Assembly (NCBI RefSeq): GCF_037414475.1
Contig: NZ_CP147913.1
Coordinates: 6,694,001 to 6,758,000, forward strand
Reading direction: 5' to 3'
Origin: Myxococcus stipitatus
GTDB lineage: Bacteria; Myxococcota; Myxococcia; Myxococcales; Myxococcaceae
DNA: 64,000 bases
In this document: positions 25,899 through 35,928 of the stretch, one piece after another
Numbering within the stretch: the stretch's first letter is position 1
How the letters are laid out: each line of letters starts with the position of its first letter
Notes under the pieces: generated by a model
Database searches by the model: none
The model's input: only the letters and a program-made list of their open reading frames with translations
What the model was told of the DNA's origin: nothing
Position numbers and translations under genes: made by a program

Positions 25899-27560
25899 AT
25901 GTTCCGCCGAGCCTGGTTGCCGACCCTCCTCCTGCTGCTCGCCATCACGGGCTGTTCGCGTTGTGGCAAGGACCAGGGCCCTGTCGTCGCCCCGCCGCAG
26001 GACGCGAGCCTCGCGCGCTACCTGCCTCGGGACGCCCAGGCCTCCATCGTCATCCAGGACCTGGGCGCGCTCGGTGAGAAGCTGGCGCGCTTCCAGAATC
26101 TGAAGGTCGCCTCCTTCGCCGCGCAGCTGCAGAGCTTCTCCTCGGCGGAGGGCTATGTGAACGCGGTGATGCGGCAGGTGGGCGTGGACCTGCGCAGCCG
26201 CCAGGCCCTGGAGGCCGCGGGGCTGGCGCCGGAGCGAGGCGCGGGCGCGGCCTTCCTGGGGGGCAACCGCGCTGTCTCCGTCGTGGGCGTCAAGGACGCG
26301 GAGAAGCTCGAGGCCACCTTCGCCGGCTTCGCCCGCACGCGGCTGGGCGCATCCGAGAAGAAGCAGGAGAAGGGCGCCGGGGGCACCCTCGTCACCTTCC
26401 ACCGTCCGGGGGCCACCGACGCGGCGCTGGGCCTGCTCTTCATCGACGGTGGGAAGTACGCGCTCCTCGGCGCGGGGCCCTCTGTCGCCGCGCTGCGCCC
26501 CCTGGCCAGTCAGCCCGAGGAGAAGTCGCTCGCCAAGGAGCCCGTGCTGGCCGCGTCCCTCCAGCGCCTGCCCTCGAAGCGGGACTTCCATGTGTATCTG
26601 CCGGGCGGCACCGGGCTGCTGCCCGCGGGCACCGTGCAGGGCCTCACGCTCGCGGGGCGGGTCGAGCCGCGCGCCATCACCGTCCACGCGGACGCGCCGT
26701 GGCCTGACACGCAGGCGTCGCTGGCCGCGCTGGACGTCGTGAAGGACGCCCCGGACCTGCGCGGGTGGTTGCCCGCGGACAGCTTCCTCGTGGTGCGCTT
26801 CCGGGGGGACCCGTCGCAGCTCGACGGCGTGTGGCCCTATCTCGCGGGCGACTACCTGACGCGCGCCGTGCAGCAGAGCGGCCTGGAGGTGAAGGCGGAG
26901 GTGCTCGACAACTTCAAGCCAGGGATGGTGCTGGGCTTGTCGCTGTCGCCCCAGGTGCAGCTGGGCACGGGCCTGCCCGCGTTGGACCTGCGCCGCACCA
27001 ACCCCTTCCGCTTCGTCAACCTGGTGGCCCTGTCGGACCTGAAGGACGCGGCGAGGACGAGCGCGCTCCTGGAGCGGCTGCCGCAGTTGTCCACCCACTT
27101 CGGCGCGAAGGTGGAAGGCGCCGACCTGAAGGGCCAGCGCGTCTACCTCACGTCGTACCGGGCGGGGGAGGGAGCCCACTTCGCGCTGGGGCCCAACGGC
27201 AGGCTGCTGGTCGCCTCGCCCCAGTCGCAGCTGGAGGCCTCGCTCACGGCGCTCGCGCAGAAGGCCGCGGAGGGGCCGGTGGCCGCGGACCTGAAGGACG
27301 TGGGCCAGGATGCCGCCATCAGCGTCGTGCTGGACCTGCGCCGATTGGCGGACGCGGTGAAGAACCTTCCCTCCGAGGCCTGGGGTATTGGAGGCTTCGC
27401 CATCAAGGCCACCACCGTGCGCTGGCTGGAAGCCACCGATGACCTGCGCGCGGTGACCCTGGCGGTGTCTCGCAAGGAGCGAGCCCTCCAGGCCGAGCTG
27501 TCCCTGCGTCTGACTCCAGCTGCCTCGACACCCACCACGACCCAGCCGGCCACTCCGTGA
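25899..27560 (+). CDS. Large lipoprotein (DUF3352-like) linked to an ABC exporter
   Basis: 553 residues from ATG 25899, directly before a lipoprotein signal ([15 protein letters not shown]). The mature protein opens with [21 protein letters not shown] and contains repeated alpha/beta segments reminiscent of DUF3352 proteins; this assignment is tentative. Its stop overlaps the start of a LolD-type ATPase (GTGA at 27557-27560), and two membrane-protein genes follow with the same coupling. It is probably an envelope accessory or substrate of that ABC system. Confidence 0.65.
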   Translation: MFRRAWLPTLLLLLAITGCSRCGKDQGPVVAPPQDASLARYLPRDAQASIVIQDLGALGEKLARFQNLKVASFAAQLQSFSSAEGYVNAVMRQVGVDLRSRQALEAAGLAPERGAGAAFLGGNRAVSVVGVKDAEKLEATFAGFARTRLGASEKKQEKGAGGTLVTFHRPGATDAALGLLFIDGGKYALLGAGPSVAALRPLASQPEEKSLAKEPVLAASLQRLPSKRDFHVYLPGGTGLLPAGTVQGLTLAGRVEPRAITVHADAPWPDTQASLAALDVVKDAPDLRGWLPADSFLVVRFRGDPSQLDGVWPYLAGDYLTRAVQQSGLEVKAEVLDNFKPGMVLGLSLSPQVQLGTGLPALDLRRTNPFRFVNLVALSDLKDAARTSALLERLPQLSTHFGAKVEGADLKGQRVYLTSYRAGEGAHFALGPNGRLLVASPQSQLEASLTALAQKAAEGPVAADLKDVGQDAAISVVLDLRRLADAVKNLPSEAWGIGGFAIKATTVRWLEATDDLRAVTLAVSRKERALQAELSLRLTPAASTPTTTQPATP

Positions 27561-28258
27561 TTCACGCCCGAGATATCACCAAGGAATATGTGGATGGAGA
27601 TGGCACCCGGGTGCGGGTGCTCGACGGAATGTCCCTGGAGGTGGAGGCGGGGGACTTCGTCGCGGTGGTGGGCCCGTCCGGCAGCGGAAAGTCCACGCTG
27701 TTGCATCTGCTGGGCGGCCTGGACATCGACTACCGGGGCGAGGTGAAGGTGGGCGGCGTGACGCTGGGGGGCCTCAAGGACCAGGCCCTGGCGCGCTTCC
27801 GCAACACCCACGTGGGCTTCGTCTTCCAGTCCTTCCACCTCATCCCCAACCTGTCCGCGCTGGAGAACGTGCTGCTGCCCTCGTACTTCGGGCCGCGCGA
27901 CGCCCAGGCCGTCAAGCGCGCGGAGGCGCTGCTGGAGCGCGTGGGCCTGGGCGCGAAGAAGGACCGCGCCCCGGTGCGCTTGTCCGGAGGCGAGCGTCAG
28001 CGCGTGGCCATCGCGCGAGCCCTCTACGGCGGCCCCAAGCTGCTCCTGTGCGACGAGCCCACGGGCAACCTGGACGCGGCCACGGGCGACGGTGTCATCC
28101 AGTTGTTCCGCGAGCTGCACCGCGAGGGGCTCACCGTGCTGGCCGTCACCCACGAGGAGCGGATGAGCGCGGCGGCGCGGCGTGTGCTGCGGCTCAAGGA
28201 GGGCAAGCTCGTGGAGGAGCGCGCCTCGGAGCGGGCGGTCCTGGGAGGTGCCCCATGA
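27557..28258 (+). CDS. LolD/MacB-type ABC transporter ATP-binding protein
   Basis: 233 residues, a single ABC domain. Walker [10 protein letters not shown] near residue 40, Q-loop [21 protein letters not shown], signature [15 protein letters not shown], Walker [13 protein letters not shown] and the H-loop in TH are intact. The Q-loop wording is typical of the MacB/LolD/FtsE group that powers mechanotransmission across the periplasm instead of substrate passage. Start GTG overlaps the lipoprotein stop; stop overlaps the permease start (ATGA at 28255). Confidence 0.93.
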   Translation: MIHARDITKEYVDGDGTRVRVLDGMSLEVEAGDFVAVVGPSGSGKSTLLHLLGGLDIDYRGEVKVGGVTLGGLKDQALARFRNTHVGFVFQSFHLIPNLSALENVLLPSYFGPRDAQAVKRAEALLERVGLGAKKDRAPVRLSGGERQRVAIARALYGGPKLLLCDEPTGNLDAATGDGVIQLFRELHREGLTVLAVTHEERMSAAARRVLRLKEGKLVEERASERAVLGGAP

Positions 28259-29535
28259 GGTGGGATGCGCTGTCGCGGCTGGTGCGGCTGAGCCTCGCGC
28301 GCGAGCGCCGAGGCGCGTTCTTCTCCGCCTTCGGCGTGGCCATGGGCGTGGGCACCCTCGTGTTCTTCATCGGCATGGGGTTGGGGGTGGGCCGGGTCAT
28401 CCGCGAGAAGATCTTCCCCACCGACGCGCGGCTGGTGGACGTGGTGCCCTCGTCGGTGTCGTTGGGCTCGCTGCTGGGCGGAGGCCAGCTGGACGCGGCG
28501 GCCGTGGAGCGGCTGCGCTCGCTGCCCGGCGTGGAGACGGCCTATCGGAAGATGAACGTGCGCGTGCCGGCGGTGACCCGGTACGACGGCGTCTTCTTCG
28601 GCACGCGGCTGCGCATGGGCATGGAGGTGCTGGCGTTGGGCGTGGAGCCCGCGCTGGTGAAGGGCGACGTGCAGCTCGGCGAGTTCAAGGACCCCGGGGA
28701 AGGCGAGCCGATTCCCGCCGTCGTCTCCACGCGCCTCTTGGAGCTGTACAACAAGACGTTTGCTCCGGCGCGCAAGCTGCCGCAGCTCTCAGCGGGCATG
28801 ATTGTGGGCTTCGGCTTCCCGGTGGAGTTCAACCGCTCCTACGTGTCCGCGTCGGCCTCGGGCCCCAGCCGCTTGATGCAGACCCAGGTGGTGGGCGCGT
28901 CCGACCGGGCGATGTTCGCGGGCATCACCATCCCGCTGGAGACGGCCATCCGCATCAACCGCGAGGCGGGCGTCGACGCGGAGAACTACTCCGGCGTCAC
29001 GCTCGTCGCCACGGACCCGTCCAAGGTCCCCGCGCTGGTGGACGCGGTGAAGGCCATGGGGTTGGAGATTGACGACCAGGAGCGCCGCATGGCGGAGAAC
29101 ACGGGCGCTGCGGTGGCGCTCACCACGTCCGCGCTGGCGCTCCTGTCCATCCTCATCTGCGTCCTCGCGGCGGTGAACATCGCCCACGCGCTGTCGGCCT
29201 CGGTGCGCGCGCGGGCCCGGGAGATTGGTGTCATGCAGGCGGTGGGCGCGTCGCGCTCGGACATCCGGGCCATCGTCCTGGCGGAGGCCTCCGTGGTGGG
29301 GCTCGCCGGTGGCGCCATCGGCACCGCGGTGGCGCTGGCCGCGTCCTTCGGCGTGGACCGCTTCGCCGCGGGCTACCTGCCCAACTTCCCGTACAAGCCC
29401 GACAGTTTCTTCTCCTTCCCCTGGCCGGTGGTGCTGGGCGGAGTGGTGCTGGGGCTCCTGGCCGCTTTGGCCGGAGCCTATTTCCCCAGCCGCCGCGCCG
29501 CCGCCACCGACCCCGCACGGACGCTCGCCGGATGA
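28255..29535 (+). CDS. FtsX/MacB-type ABC permease
   Basis: 426 residues from ATG 28255. Four-helix type-VII ABC topology: one N-terminal helix ([17 protein letters not shown]), a periplasmic MacB_PCD region of about 230 residues and three C-terminal helices ([52 protein letters not shown]). The cytoplasmic loop [16 protein letters not shown] is the FtsX coupling motif. With the ATPase it could extract lipoproteins, transmit signals to periplasmic enzymes or export a small molecule. A longer frame upstream is a shadow of the ATPase gene. Confidence 0.9.
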   Translation: MRWDALSRLVRLSLARERRGAFFSAFGVAMGVGTLVFFIGMGLGVGRVIREKIFPTDARLVDVVPSSVSLGSLLGGGQLDAAAVERLRSLPGVETAYRKMNVRVPAVTRYDGVFFGTRLRMGMEVLALGVEPALVKGDVQLGEFKDPGEGEPIPAVVSTRLLELYNKTFAPARKLPQLSAGMIVGFGFPVEFNRSYVSASASGPSRLMQTQVVGASDRAMFAGITIPLETAIRINREAGVDAENYSGVTLVATDPSKVPALVDAVKAMGLEIDDQERRMAENTGAAVALTTSALALLSILICVLAAVNIAHALSASVRARAREIGVMQAVGASRSDIRAIVLAEASVVGLAGGAIGTAVALAASFGVDRFAAGYLPNFPYKPDSFFSFPWPVVLGGVVLGLLAALAGAYFPSRRAAATDPARTLAG

Positions 29536-30314
29536 CGCTTCCTTCCCGCAAGACGCTGCTGGGCAATGTGCTCAGCCTGGCCGCCATCGCCTGGATTTAC
29601 GGAGGAGACCTGTCGGACGCCGTGCGGGCCCGCACCGCGGAAGTGTCCGCGCTGGTCGAACTGCCTTCACCCGTGCGCCCCACCGTGGTGCTGTCGCTGG
29701 CCGCGCTGGCTGTCGGCGTGGTCGTCCTGGGGGGCATCGCACGCGGCAAGGCCGAGGGCTTCAAGGGCTACCGGCTGTTGCCCATCCTGCTGGTGGGGGC
29801 GCTCTTCGCGGACCTGGTGCTCGCCGAGAGCCGCATCCCCATCGACTCCACGGACATGGCCTCCATGTCCCTGCAGCGCTTCCAGAAGCAGGCCCAGGAG
29901 CTGTCCACCCGGGATTCCGTCGTGGACGACCCACGCATCCTCCAGCCCCTCTTGGAGGAGATGGGGCGTCCCCCCTACCTCGTGCGTGGGGAGCCGATGA
30001 CGGCCTATACCCTCCAGGTCCGCAAGGACTGCGAGGGCCCTGTCCGCGACGCCCCAGGTGTACGCCCCGGAACGGTGCTCTACTGTGTTGCTCCCGAGCG
30101 CAAGGCGGCGTGGGTGACGATGGTGGGCCTCTCGGGGGAGACGCGCTTCGGGCCTCCAGAGATGCTCTCGGTCCGGGGCGAGGTGCGCTTCCTCCTGGTC
30201 CAACCCGCGATTCCGGACGAGGCGCCACCCGAGCCCGGGGACGCGTTCCGCGACTCGGTGCCCGCCGGGAACGACACGGGGATGGACGGGGGGACCTCGA
30301 GTCTCCAACCTTGA
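29532..30314 (+). CDS. Membrane protein coupled to the LolD-FtsX operon
   Basis: 260 residues whose ATG overlaps the permease stop (ATGA at 29532). There are two or three hydrophobic segments ([52 protein letters not shown]) and then a periplasm-sized domain of about 150 residues with two cysteines. No named family is recognised. Translational coupling implies a subunit or accessory of the ABC system. Confidence 0.6.
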   Translation: MTLPSRKTLLGNVLSLAAIAWIYGGDLSDAVRARTAEVSALVELPSPVRPTVVLSLAALAVGVVVLGGIARGKAEGFKGYRLLPILLVGALFADLVLAESRIPIDSTDMASMSLQRFQKQAQELSTRDSVVDDPRILQPLLEEMGRPPYLVRGEPMTAYTLQVRKDCEGPVRDAPGVRPGTVLYCVAPERKAAWVTMVGLSGETRFGPPEMLSVRGEVRFLLVQPAIPDEAPPEPGDAFRDSVPAGNDTGMDGGTSSLQP

Positions 30315-30380
30315 GAAAAACGGGCGTGCTACGTCCCTGTTGCCTGCCTGGCTGGGGGGCGCGTGAGGGCGGCCGTGTGG

Positions 30381-30410
30381 TTGACCCTGCGAATGGGTGA
30401 TCGCTAGGCT
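30381..30410 (+). promoter_or_regulatory. Housekeeping-type promoter for the PEGA kinase gene
   Basis: TTGACC at 30381-30386 and TAGGCT at 30405-30410 are separated by 18 bp and lie 25 nt before the GTG start of the kinase gene. Confidence 0.5.
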
Positions 30411-30434
30411 CCCCTCGAACGGACCCTCCCCCAC

Positions 30435-33050
30435 GTGACGACCTCTCAACCGAAGCGGCAGCCCATTCCATTTGGGAAGTACCTCCTTCTGGACCGCATC
30501 AACATCGGCGGTATGGCGGAGGTGTGGCGCGGGAAGCAGTTCGGCGCGAGCGGCTTCGAGCGGCTCGTGGCCATCAAGCGCATCCTGCCGAACATCGCGG
30601 AGGACGAAGAGTTCATCTCGATGTTCATCGATGAGGCGAAGATCAGCGTCCAGCTGAGCCACGCCAACATCGCGCAGATCTACGAACTGGGGCAGATCAC
30701 CAGCAGCTACTTCATCTCGATGGAGTACATCCCCGGCAAGGACATGCGGGCCATCTTCGACCGCTGTCGGAAGAAGGGGGAGCCTGCTCCGGTGCCGCTG
30801 GTGGCCTTCTGCATCTCCAAGATGTGTGAGGGCCTGGACTACGCCCACCGGAAGAAGGACGGGATGGGGCGGGACATGAACATCGTCCACCGCGACATCT
30901 CGCCGCAGAACGTCCTCATCTCCTTCGAGGGTGAGGTCAAGGTCATCGACTTCGGTATCGCCAAGGCGGCGGGCAAGGCCACCAAGACGCAAGCCGGCAT
31001 CCTCAAGGGCAAGTTCGGCTACATGAGCCCGGAGCAGATCCGCGGCCTGCCGTTGGACCGGCGCTCGGACGTGTTCGCCATTGGCGTGTGTCTCTACGAG
31101 ATGCTCACGGGCGAGCGGCTCTTCGTGGGCGACAGCGACTTCAGCGTGCTGGAGAAGGTGCGCAAGGCGGAGGTGCCGCCGCCCTCCACGTACAACCGGC
31201 GCATCCCGGAGGTGCTGGAGAAGATCGTGATGCGGGCGCTCGCCAAGGACGTGGACGAGCGCTACCAGTACGCCAGCGAGCTGGGGGACGACCTCCAGCG
31301 TTTCCTCATCACCAGCGAGACCATCTTCGGCCGCAAGGACCTCATGCAGTACATGAAGTCCACCTTCGCGGAGGAAGTGGAGCGCGAGAAGCAGCGCCTG
31401 TCCGACTACGCCGACATCCGTCCTCCCGACGGAATGCTCGCGGCGCTGGAGGCGGGTTCTGGAATGGGACTGGGCGGAATGTCGCCGCCGCCCGCGGCCC
31501 AGCCCGCGCCCGCGCCGGTGCCCGTGGTGCAGCCGGTGGCCTCTCCGCCCCGAGCCACCGCGGCCATGGGGGTCGTGTCCCCTTCACCCATCCGTCGCTC
31601 GCCCACGCTGGCCGCGCTGCCCAAACTGACCGCCGCCACCGCCGCGCCCGCGCCGAAGGAAGACGAGGTCCTGGCCACGCAGCTCGTCTCCAGCGACCAC
31701 GTCTTCGACGACAGCCCGGAGCCCACCACGGACCCCGGAGCCAGCGTCGGGCGCACCATCACTCCGCTGGAGACGCGCGCCCCGCCCGCGGATGAGGACG
31801 AGGAGAACATCACCGGCAAGACGGCCGTCATCGCCCCTCAGGCGCCTCCCTCCGCGCCGCGGCTGTCGCACGCCAACATCCCCGTGGTGAGTGCGCCGCC
31901 CCGGCCTTCGGTGACGGTGCCCACGCTGATGCCCGCGGAGGTGGCGGCCTCCGCGCCTCGCGGCAGCCGTGGGGGAGGGGACGGGCTGCCCCGCCTCACC
32001 CGCGATATCCCCGCGCCGGATGTGTCGCAGGGCATCTCCCGCGCGGCGCTGCCTCCGGATGTGTCGCAGGGCATCTCCCGCGCGGCGCTCGCGGAGGGAC
32101 TGCAAGGCAACTCACGTCCCTCGGCGTCCCCGCCGATGCTGGGCGCGGGGACCCCAGGGCGGTCCTCGGCGCGCCCCGCCCCGCCGCCCAAGGTCGAGGA
32201 GGACGAGGACCTGGAGGAGCGGCCGACCGCGTCCGTGCCCGCGTTGGGCCAGCGGGGCATGGACAAGCGGGTGTTGTACGCGGTGGTCGGCGTGCTCGCG
32301 CTGGTCTTGCTCTCCGCCATCGGCTGGGTCGCGACCCGTCCGGGCGTGGGCTACGTCATGTTGGACCTGCAGCGCGTGCCCCAGGACGTGCGTGGCCGGG
32401 TCCAGGTGATGCTGGACACCCATCCGGTCGCAATCGAGGGCGGAGGCCCCACGCTCCTGCGCGAGGTGCAGGCCGGGCCGGTGATGGTGACGGTGAGCGC
32501 GGAGGGCTACAAGACCTTCACGCGGACGCTCCAGGTCAACAGCGGCAAGGAGGTCACGCCGGTGGAGGTCACCTTGGAGAGCCTGGTGCGCACCGCGTCG
32601 CTGGTGCTCGTCACCCAGCCCGTGGATGCGCAGGTGAAGGTGGATGGCAAGGTGGTGCGCGAGCAGGGCCGCTCGGACGCCTTCATCAAGGGCGTGGTGG
32701 TCTCCGGTGAGCAGTGGGTGGTGGAGGTCAGCGCGCCGCAGCACAAGCCCGTGTCCAAGCGCGTGCCGGTGTCGGGCGACGCTCCGGCCGAGGTGAACGT
32801 GAAGCTGGAGCCCCTGGTGACGAAGGTCTCGGTGAAGGTCGAGTCCCGTCCAGAAGGCGCCGTCATCTACGCGAATGGCGAGGAGCTGGGCGAGACGCCC
32901 CAGACGGTGCTCGTGTCCGCGAACGTCCGCCGGCTCACCTTGAAGCTCAAGTGCCACAACGACGCGGAGGTGGAGGTCCCGGCTCCCGCGGCCGGAGAAT
33001 CCATGGTCACCGCGACTGTTTCACTCAAGCGGCAGCCTCGCTGCCGTTAG
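30435..33050 (+). CDS. Transmembrane Ser/Thr protein kinase with PEGA repeats
   Basis: 871 residues from GTG 30435. The kinase domain spans residues about 15-290: catalytic Lys in VAIKRILPN, VHRDISPQNVL near 152, VIDFGIAKA near 172 and a GYMSPEQIRG activation-segment end. A long Pro/Ala-rich cytoplasmic linker carries a duplicated 13-residue segment, followed by one membrane helix near residue 610 (LYAVVGVLALVLLSAIGW) and extracytoplasmic PEGA-type beta domains (GAVIYANGEELGETP). The architecture resembles PknB-like envelope sensors; the HRDISPQN loop is common in myxobacterial kinases. Substrates are unknown. Confidence 0.92.
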   Translation: MTTSQPKRQPIPFGKYLLLDRINIGGMAEVWRGKQFGASGFERLVAIKRILPNIAEDEEFISMFIDEAKISVQLSHANIAQIYELGQITSSYFISMEYIPGKDMRAIFDRCRKKGEPAPVPLVAFCISKMCEGLDYAHRKKDGMGRDMNIVHRDISPQNVLISFEGEVKVIDFGIAKAAGKATKTQAGILKGKFGYMSPEQIRGLPLDRRSDVFAIGVCLYEMLTGERLFVGDSDFSVLEKVRKAEVPPPSTYNRRIPEVLEKIVMRALAKDVDERYQYASELGDDLQRFLITSETIFGRKDLMQYMKSTFAEEVEREKQRLSDYADIRPPDGMLAALEAGSGMGLGGMSPPPAAQPAPAPVPVVQPVASPPRATAAMGVVSPSPIRRSPTLAALPKLTAATAAPAPKEDEVLATQLVSSDHVFDDSPEPTTDPGASVGRTITPLETRAPPADEDEENITGKTAVIAPQAPPSAPRLSHANIPVVSAPPRPSVTVPTLMPAEVAASAPRGSRGGGDGLPRLTRDIPAPDVSQGISRAALPPDVSQGISRAALAEGLQGNSRPSASPPMLGAGTPGRSSARPAPPPKVEEDEDLEERPTASVPALGQRGMDKRVLYAVVGVLALVLLSAIGWVATRPGVGYVMLDLQRVPQDVRGRVQVMLDTHPVAIEGGGPTLLREVQAGPVMVTVSAEGYKTFTRTLQVNSGKEVTPVEVTLESLVRTASLVLVTQPVDAQVKVDGKVVREQGRSDAFIKGVVVSGEQWVVEVSAPQHKPVSKRVPVSGDAPAEVNVKLEPLVTKVSVKVESRPEGAVIYANGEELGETPQTVLVSANVRRLTLKLKCHNDAEVEVPAPAAGESMVTATVSLKRQPRCR
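32016..32089 (+). repeat. Tandem 39-bp in-frame duplication in the kinase linker
   Basis: Two identical 35-bp copies (32016-32050 and 32055-32089), period 39 bp, encode PDVSQGISRAALP twice. The identical nucleotides point to a recent slippage duplication in a disordered linker. Confidence 0.85.
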
Positions 33051-33135
33051 TCTTCATGAAATCGAGGCCCGCTTCCCCCGTGGGAAGTGGGTACGCCAGC
33101 TCCCCGGGCGGAGGAGCGAGAGGAGGCGTGTGTCC

Positions 33136-34893
33136 GTGAGCAAGGTGCGCAAGGTCCAGAAGGAAGATCCATTGGCGGACCTTCCCCGCTGGGCGCAGCA
33201 GTTGGCCCGGAAGTACTATACGAAGACGGTCAACACCTTCCTGCTCTACGGGGCGGTGAGGGACCTGCAGCCGCTCCAGATGGAGGACAACGCGAAGGGC
33301 TTCGGCACGCTGAAGACCTTCCTCTCCGAGGAGCTGTTTGGCGGCCGAGACCACGTCCTCTTCTACGACCGCTCGTCGGGCATCCGGTCGGCCACGCCGG
33401 AGACGCAGAAGGACCTGTCGCGGGTCATGTCCGGCTACGACGCGATGTACGGCACGGACTACGCGAAGGTGATGCCCAGGGACCCGGGACGGGCGCTCCA
33501 GGTCCTGGAGAACTTCCTGCGGATGCGGCTGAGCGAGGGGCGCTCGCTGGCGCTCATCATCGACTTCGCGGAGACGCTGGTGCCGGGCGGGGAGATTTCC
33601 CACCTGTCGTCCGAGGACCGCTTCGTGCTGGCCACGCTCGACAAGTGGGCGCACGACCCGCAGTTCCTCGCGGGCGATGTGTCCATCGTGCTGCTGGCGG
33701 AGAACCTGGCGGACATCTCCCCGCGCATCTCCCGCAACCCGTATGTGGCGCCCATCGAGCTGCCCCTGCCCACCGAGGAGGAGCGGCTGGAGTACGTGCG
33801 CTACAAGCTGGAGGGCAAGCGGCTCCAGTCGCTGTCGGACGTGCCGCTCGCGGGCCTGGCGAAGATGACGGCGGGCCTGTCCCGCATCAACCTGGACCGC
33901 GTGCTGACGGAGGCGCTCGAGCGCGAGATTCGCATCACCTCCGACCTGCTCAAGGAGAAGAAGAAGGAAATCATCCAGGCGGAGTGCCATGGCCTCCTCG
34001 AGTTCATCGAGCCCGTGCACACGCTGGACGCGGTGGCGGGACACGCGAAGGCCAAGCAGATGCTGCGGCAGGCCGCCTCGGCGCTGAAGAAGGGCCGCCT
34101 GGAAGTCATGCCCATGGGCTACCTGCTGTCGGGCCCGGTGGGCACGGGCAAGACGTTCATGGTGAGCTGCTTCGCCGGTGAGATTGGCATCCCGGTGGTG
34201 AAGTTCCTGAACTTCCGCAGCCAGTGGCAGGGCGTCACTGAGGCCAACCTCGAGAAGATCTTCAACCTCCTCAAGGCACTGTGGCCGGTGGCGGTGATGA
34301 TTGACGAGGCGGACACCTTCCTCGGCAACCGCGACTCGGGCGGAGACTCCGGCACGAGCAGCCGTGTCTTCGGCTCCATTGCCTCCTTCATGGGCAACAC
34401 GCAGTACCGCGGCAAGATTGTCTGGTTCTTGATGACGGCGCGGCCGGACCTGCTGCCCATCGACCTGAAGCGGCAGGGCCGCGCGGAGGAGCACCTGGCG
34501 CTCTTCTATCCGCAGACGGACGCGGAGCGGGACGAGCTCTTCAAGGTGATGTCCAAGAAGACGGGCGTGTCGGTGGAAGGCATCGACTCGTTCTCCACGT
34601 TGATTCCGCAGGGGGTGCGGGCCTTCAGTGGCGCGGACATCGAAGCCGTCATGGTGCGCTCGAAGTTCCGCGCGCTGGCGGAAGGGCGCGAGGCCGTGTC
34701 GAAGGAAGACCTGGCGGCGGTGCTCGCGGACTTCGTGCCGCCCAGCTATCCGCTGGAAATCGAGCTCCAGAACCTGGTCGCGGTGCAGGAGTGCACCAGC
34801 CGGGAGCTGCTGCCGGAGACGTACCGTTCGATTGACCGCGACCTCATCACCCGGCGGGTGCGGGAGCTGAAGGCGCTGCTCGAGGAAGGGTAG
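33136..34893 (+). CDS. Tandem AAA ATPase, Ycf46-like
   Basis: About 585 residues from GTG 33136, 9 nt after AGGAGG; GTG 33130 is too close to that site. The C-terminal AAA module is complete: Walker A SGPVGTGKTF near residue 331, pore-loop region, Walker B VAVMIDEADTF near 390 and an SRH-like TARPDLLPIDLKRQGRAEEH. The N-terminal 270 residues look like a degenerate AAA-like domain without a P-loop (LLYGAVRDLQ; LALIIDFAETLVPGG; ISRNPYVAPIELPLP). This inactive-active layout is that of Ycf46-type proteins, whose function is poorly known. The 3' end overlaps the convergent transpeptidase gene by 47 bp. Confidence 0.8.
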   Translation: MSKVRKVQKEDPLADLPRWAQQLARKYYTKTVNTFLLYGAVRDLQPLQMEDNAKGFGTLKTFLSEELFGGRDHVLFYDRSSGIRSATPETQKDLSRVMSGYDAMYGTDYAKVMPRDPGRALQVLENFLRMRLSEGRSLALIIDFAETLVPGGEISHLSSEDRFVLATLDKWAHDPQFLAGDVSIVLLAENLADISPRISRNPYVAPIELPLPTEEERLEYVRYKLEGKRLQSLSDVPLAGLAKMTAGLSRINLDRVLTEALEREIRITSDLLKEKKKEIIQAECHGLLEFIEPVHTLDAVAGHAKAKQMLRQAASALKKGRLEVMPMGYLLSGPVGTGKTFMVSCFAGEIGIPVVKFLNFRSQWQGVTEANLEKIFNLLKALWPVAVMIDEADTFLGNRDSGGDSGTSSRVFGSIASFMGNTQYRGKIVWFLMTARPDLLPIDLKRQGRAEEHLALFYPQTDAERDELFKVMSKKTGVSVEGIDSFSTLIPQGVRAFSGADIEAVMVRSKFRALAEGREAVSKEDLAAVLADFVPPSYPLEIELQNLVAVQECTSRELLPETYRSIDRDLITRRVRELKALLEEG

Positions 34894-35893
34894 GCGCACG
34901 AGCGACGACGGGCGCCTGGGCTCCCAGGCGCGAGTCGTTCACGTGCTCCACGATGGCCACGCGGTCTCCGACCAAGAGCGCATCGTGGAGCGCGATGATG
35001 GCTTCGTTCGAGTGGCGGATGCAGCCATGGGACACGTCCGCGCCGAGCAGCGCGGGGGCGTTGGTGCCATGCAGCTCCTCCGCGGAGTGGCGGCCATCCG
35101 CCCAGGACAGGTCCAGGATGCGCGCGCCGAAGACGGACCGGTCATTCCAGAGTCGTTCGCCCGCTGCCTCCGCCGCGGCTTGCTGGAGCCGGGTCCGCAC
35201 CACCTTGAGCCCAGGCCGGGTCGGAGTGGACGTGGTGCCCGAGGCATTCGGGAAGATGTCCACGACGCGCCCCTCCGAGTCGTAGAGGAACGTGCGGTGC
35301 TCTCGCAGCGCGACGATGACTCGCACGGGCTGACCGTCGTAGGTCGCGGGGGGAATCCCCAGGGCTTGTCCTCGCATGCCGGGCTCGGGCGCCAGTGCAT
35401 CGAGCGCATGGAGTGTGGCGGTGTCCAGCAGCCCCGTGGGCTTGACGCTGGGGAAGGTGAGGCTCGCGTGCGTCTGGAAGTTGCGGAGGGCTCGCGAGGT
35501 CTGCGAGCCGAAGTGTCCGTCCGCGCCGCCATGAAGCGCGAAGCCCATCTTCAAGAGCGCGGTCTGCACCGCGCGCAACCCGTCACCGCGTGAGCCCGGC
35601 CCCAGGACAACGTGTCCCGACGCGACGTCGGTGAGCTGGGATTGTTCCGTGAAGCGGGCGTTGGAGAGCGGCGTGTCTGTCCGGGCCGGATTCGAGGGCT
35701 GCGTGGACACCGTCTCGGTGCGAGCGGACGGTGGTCGCGGAAGCGAGATGGGGATGGGAGCCCGAGGTGCGTGCTCCACGAGGTTGCCCTGGATGCGCGA
35801 AGACAGCCGTGAGGGAGGCGAACGCTCTCCCGAGAGCGTGTCGTCGGCATCGAGGGGCGCGAGTGATTGGATTCGCGAGAGGGACAAGGTCAT
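34847..35893 (-). CDS. L,D-transpeptidase (YkuD) with peptidoglycan-binding domain
   Basis: 348 residues. An N-terminal disordered stretch of about 90 residues precedes a PG_binding_1 domain (GDGLRAVQTALLKMGFALHG, about 96-155) and a YkuD domain from about 190. The catalytic signature is intact: HGTN near residue 277 and VSHGCIRHSN with the nucleophilic Cys near 287. It forms 3-3 cross-links or attaches proteins to peptidoglycan. No signal peptide is evident at this start, so secretion is unexplained; the start may be wrong or export non-classical. It lies 35 bp after the LysM transglycosylase gene on the same strand. Confidence 0.88.
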   Translation of the reverse strand: MTLSLSRIQSLAPLDADDTLSGERSPPSRLSSRIQGNLVEHAPRAPIPISLPRPPSARTETVSTQPSNPARTDTPLSNARFTEQSQLTDVASGHVVLGPGSRGDGLRAVQTALLKMGFALHGGADGHFGSQTSRALRNFQTHASLTFPSVKPTGLLDTATLHALDALAPEPGMRGQALGIPPATYDGQPVRVIVALREHRTFLYDSEGRVVDIFPNASGTTSTPTRPGLKVVRTRLQQAAAEAAGERLWNDRSVFGARILDLSWADGRHSAEELHGTNAPALLGADVSHGCIRHSNEAIIALHDALLVGDRVAIVEHVNDSRLGAQAPVVARAPTLPRAAPSAPAPAG

Positions 35894-35928
35894 GACCTCG
35901 CCCGTTGCAAATCACTCGCCCATGGGGC

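Noticed and set aside
33025-34899. Long minus-strand frame opposite the AAA ATPase gene
   Set aside because: Composition is typical of antisense to GC-rich coding DNA, and the plus strand carries intact Walker motifs.
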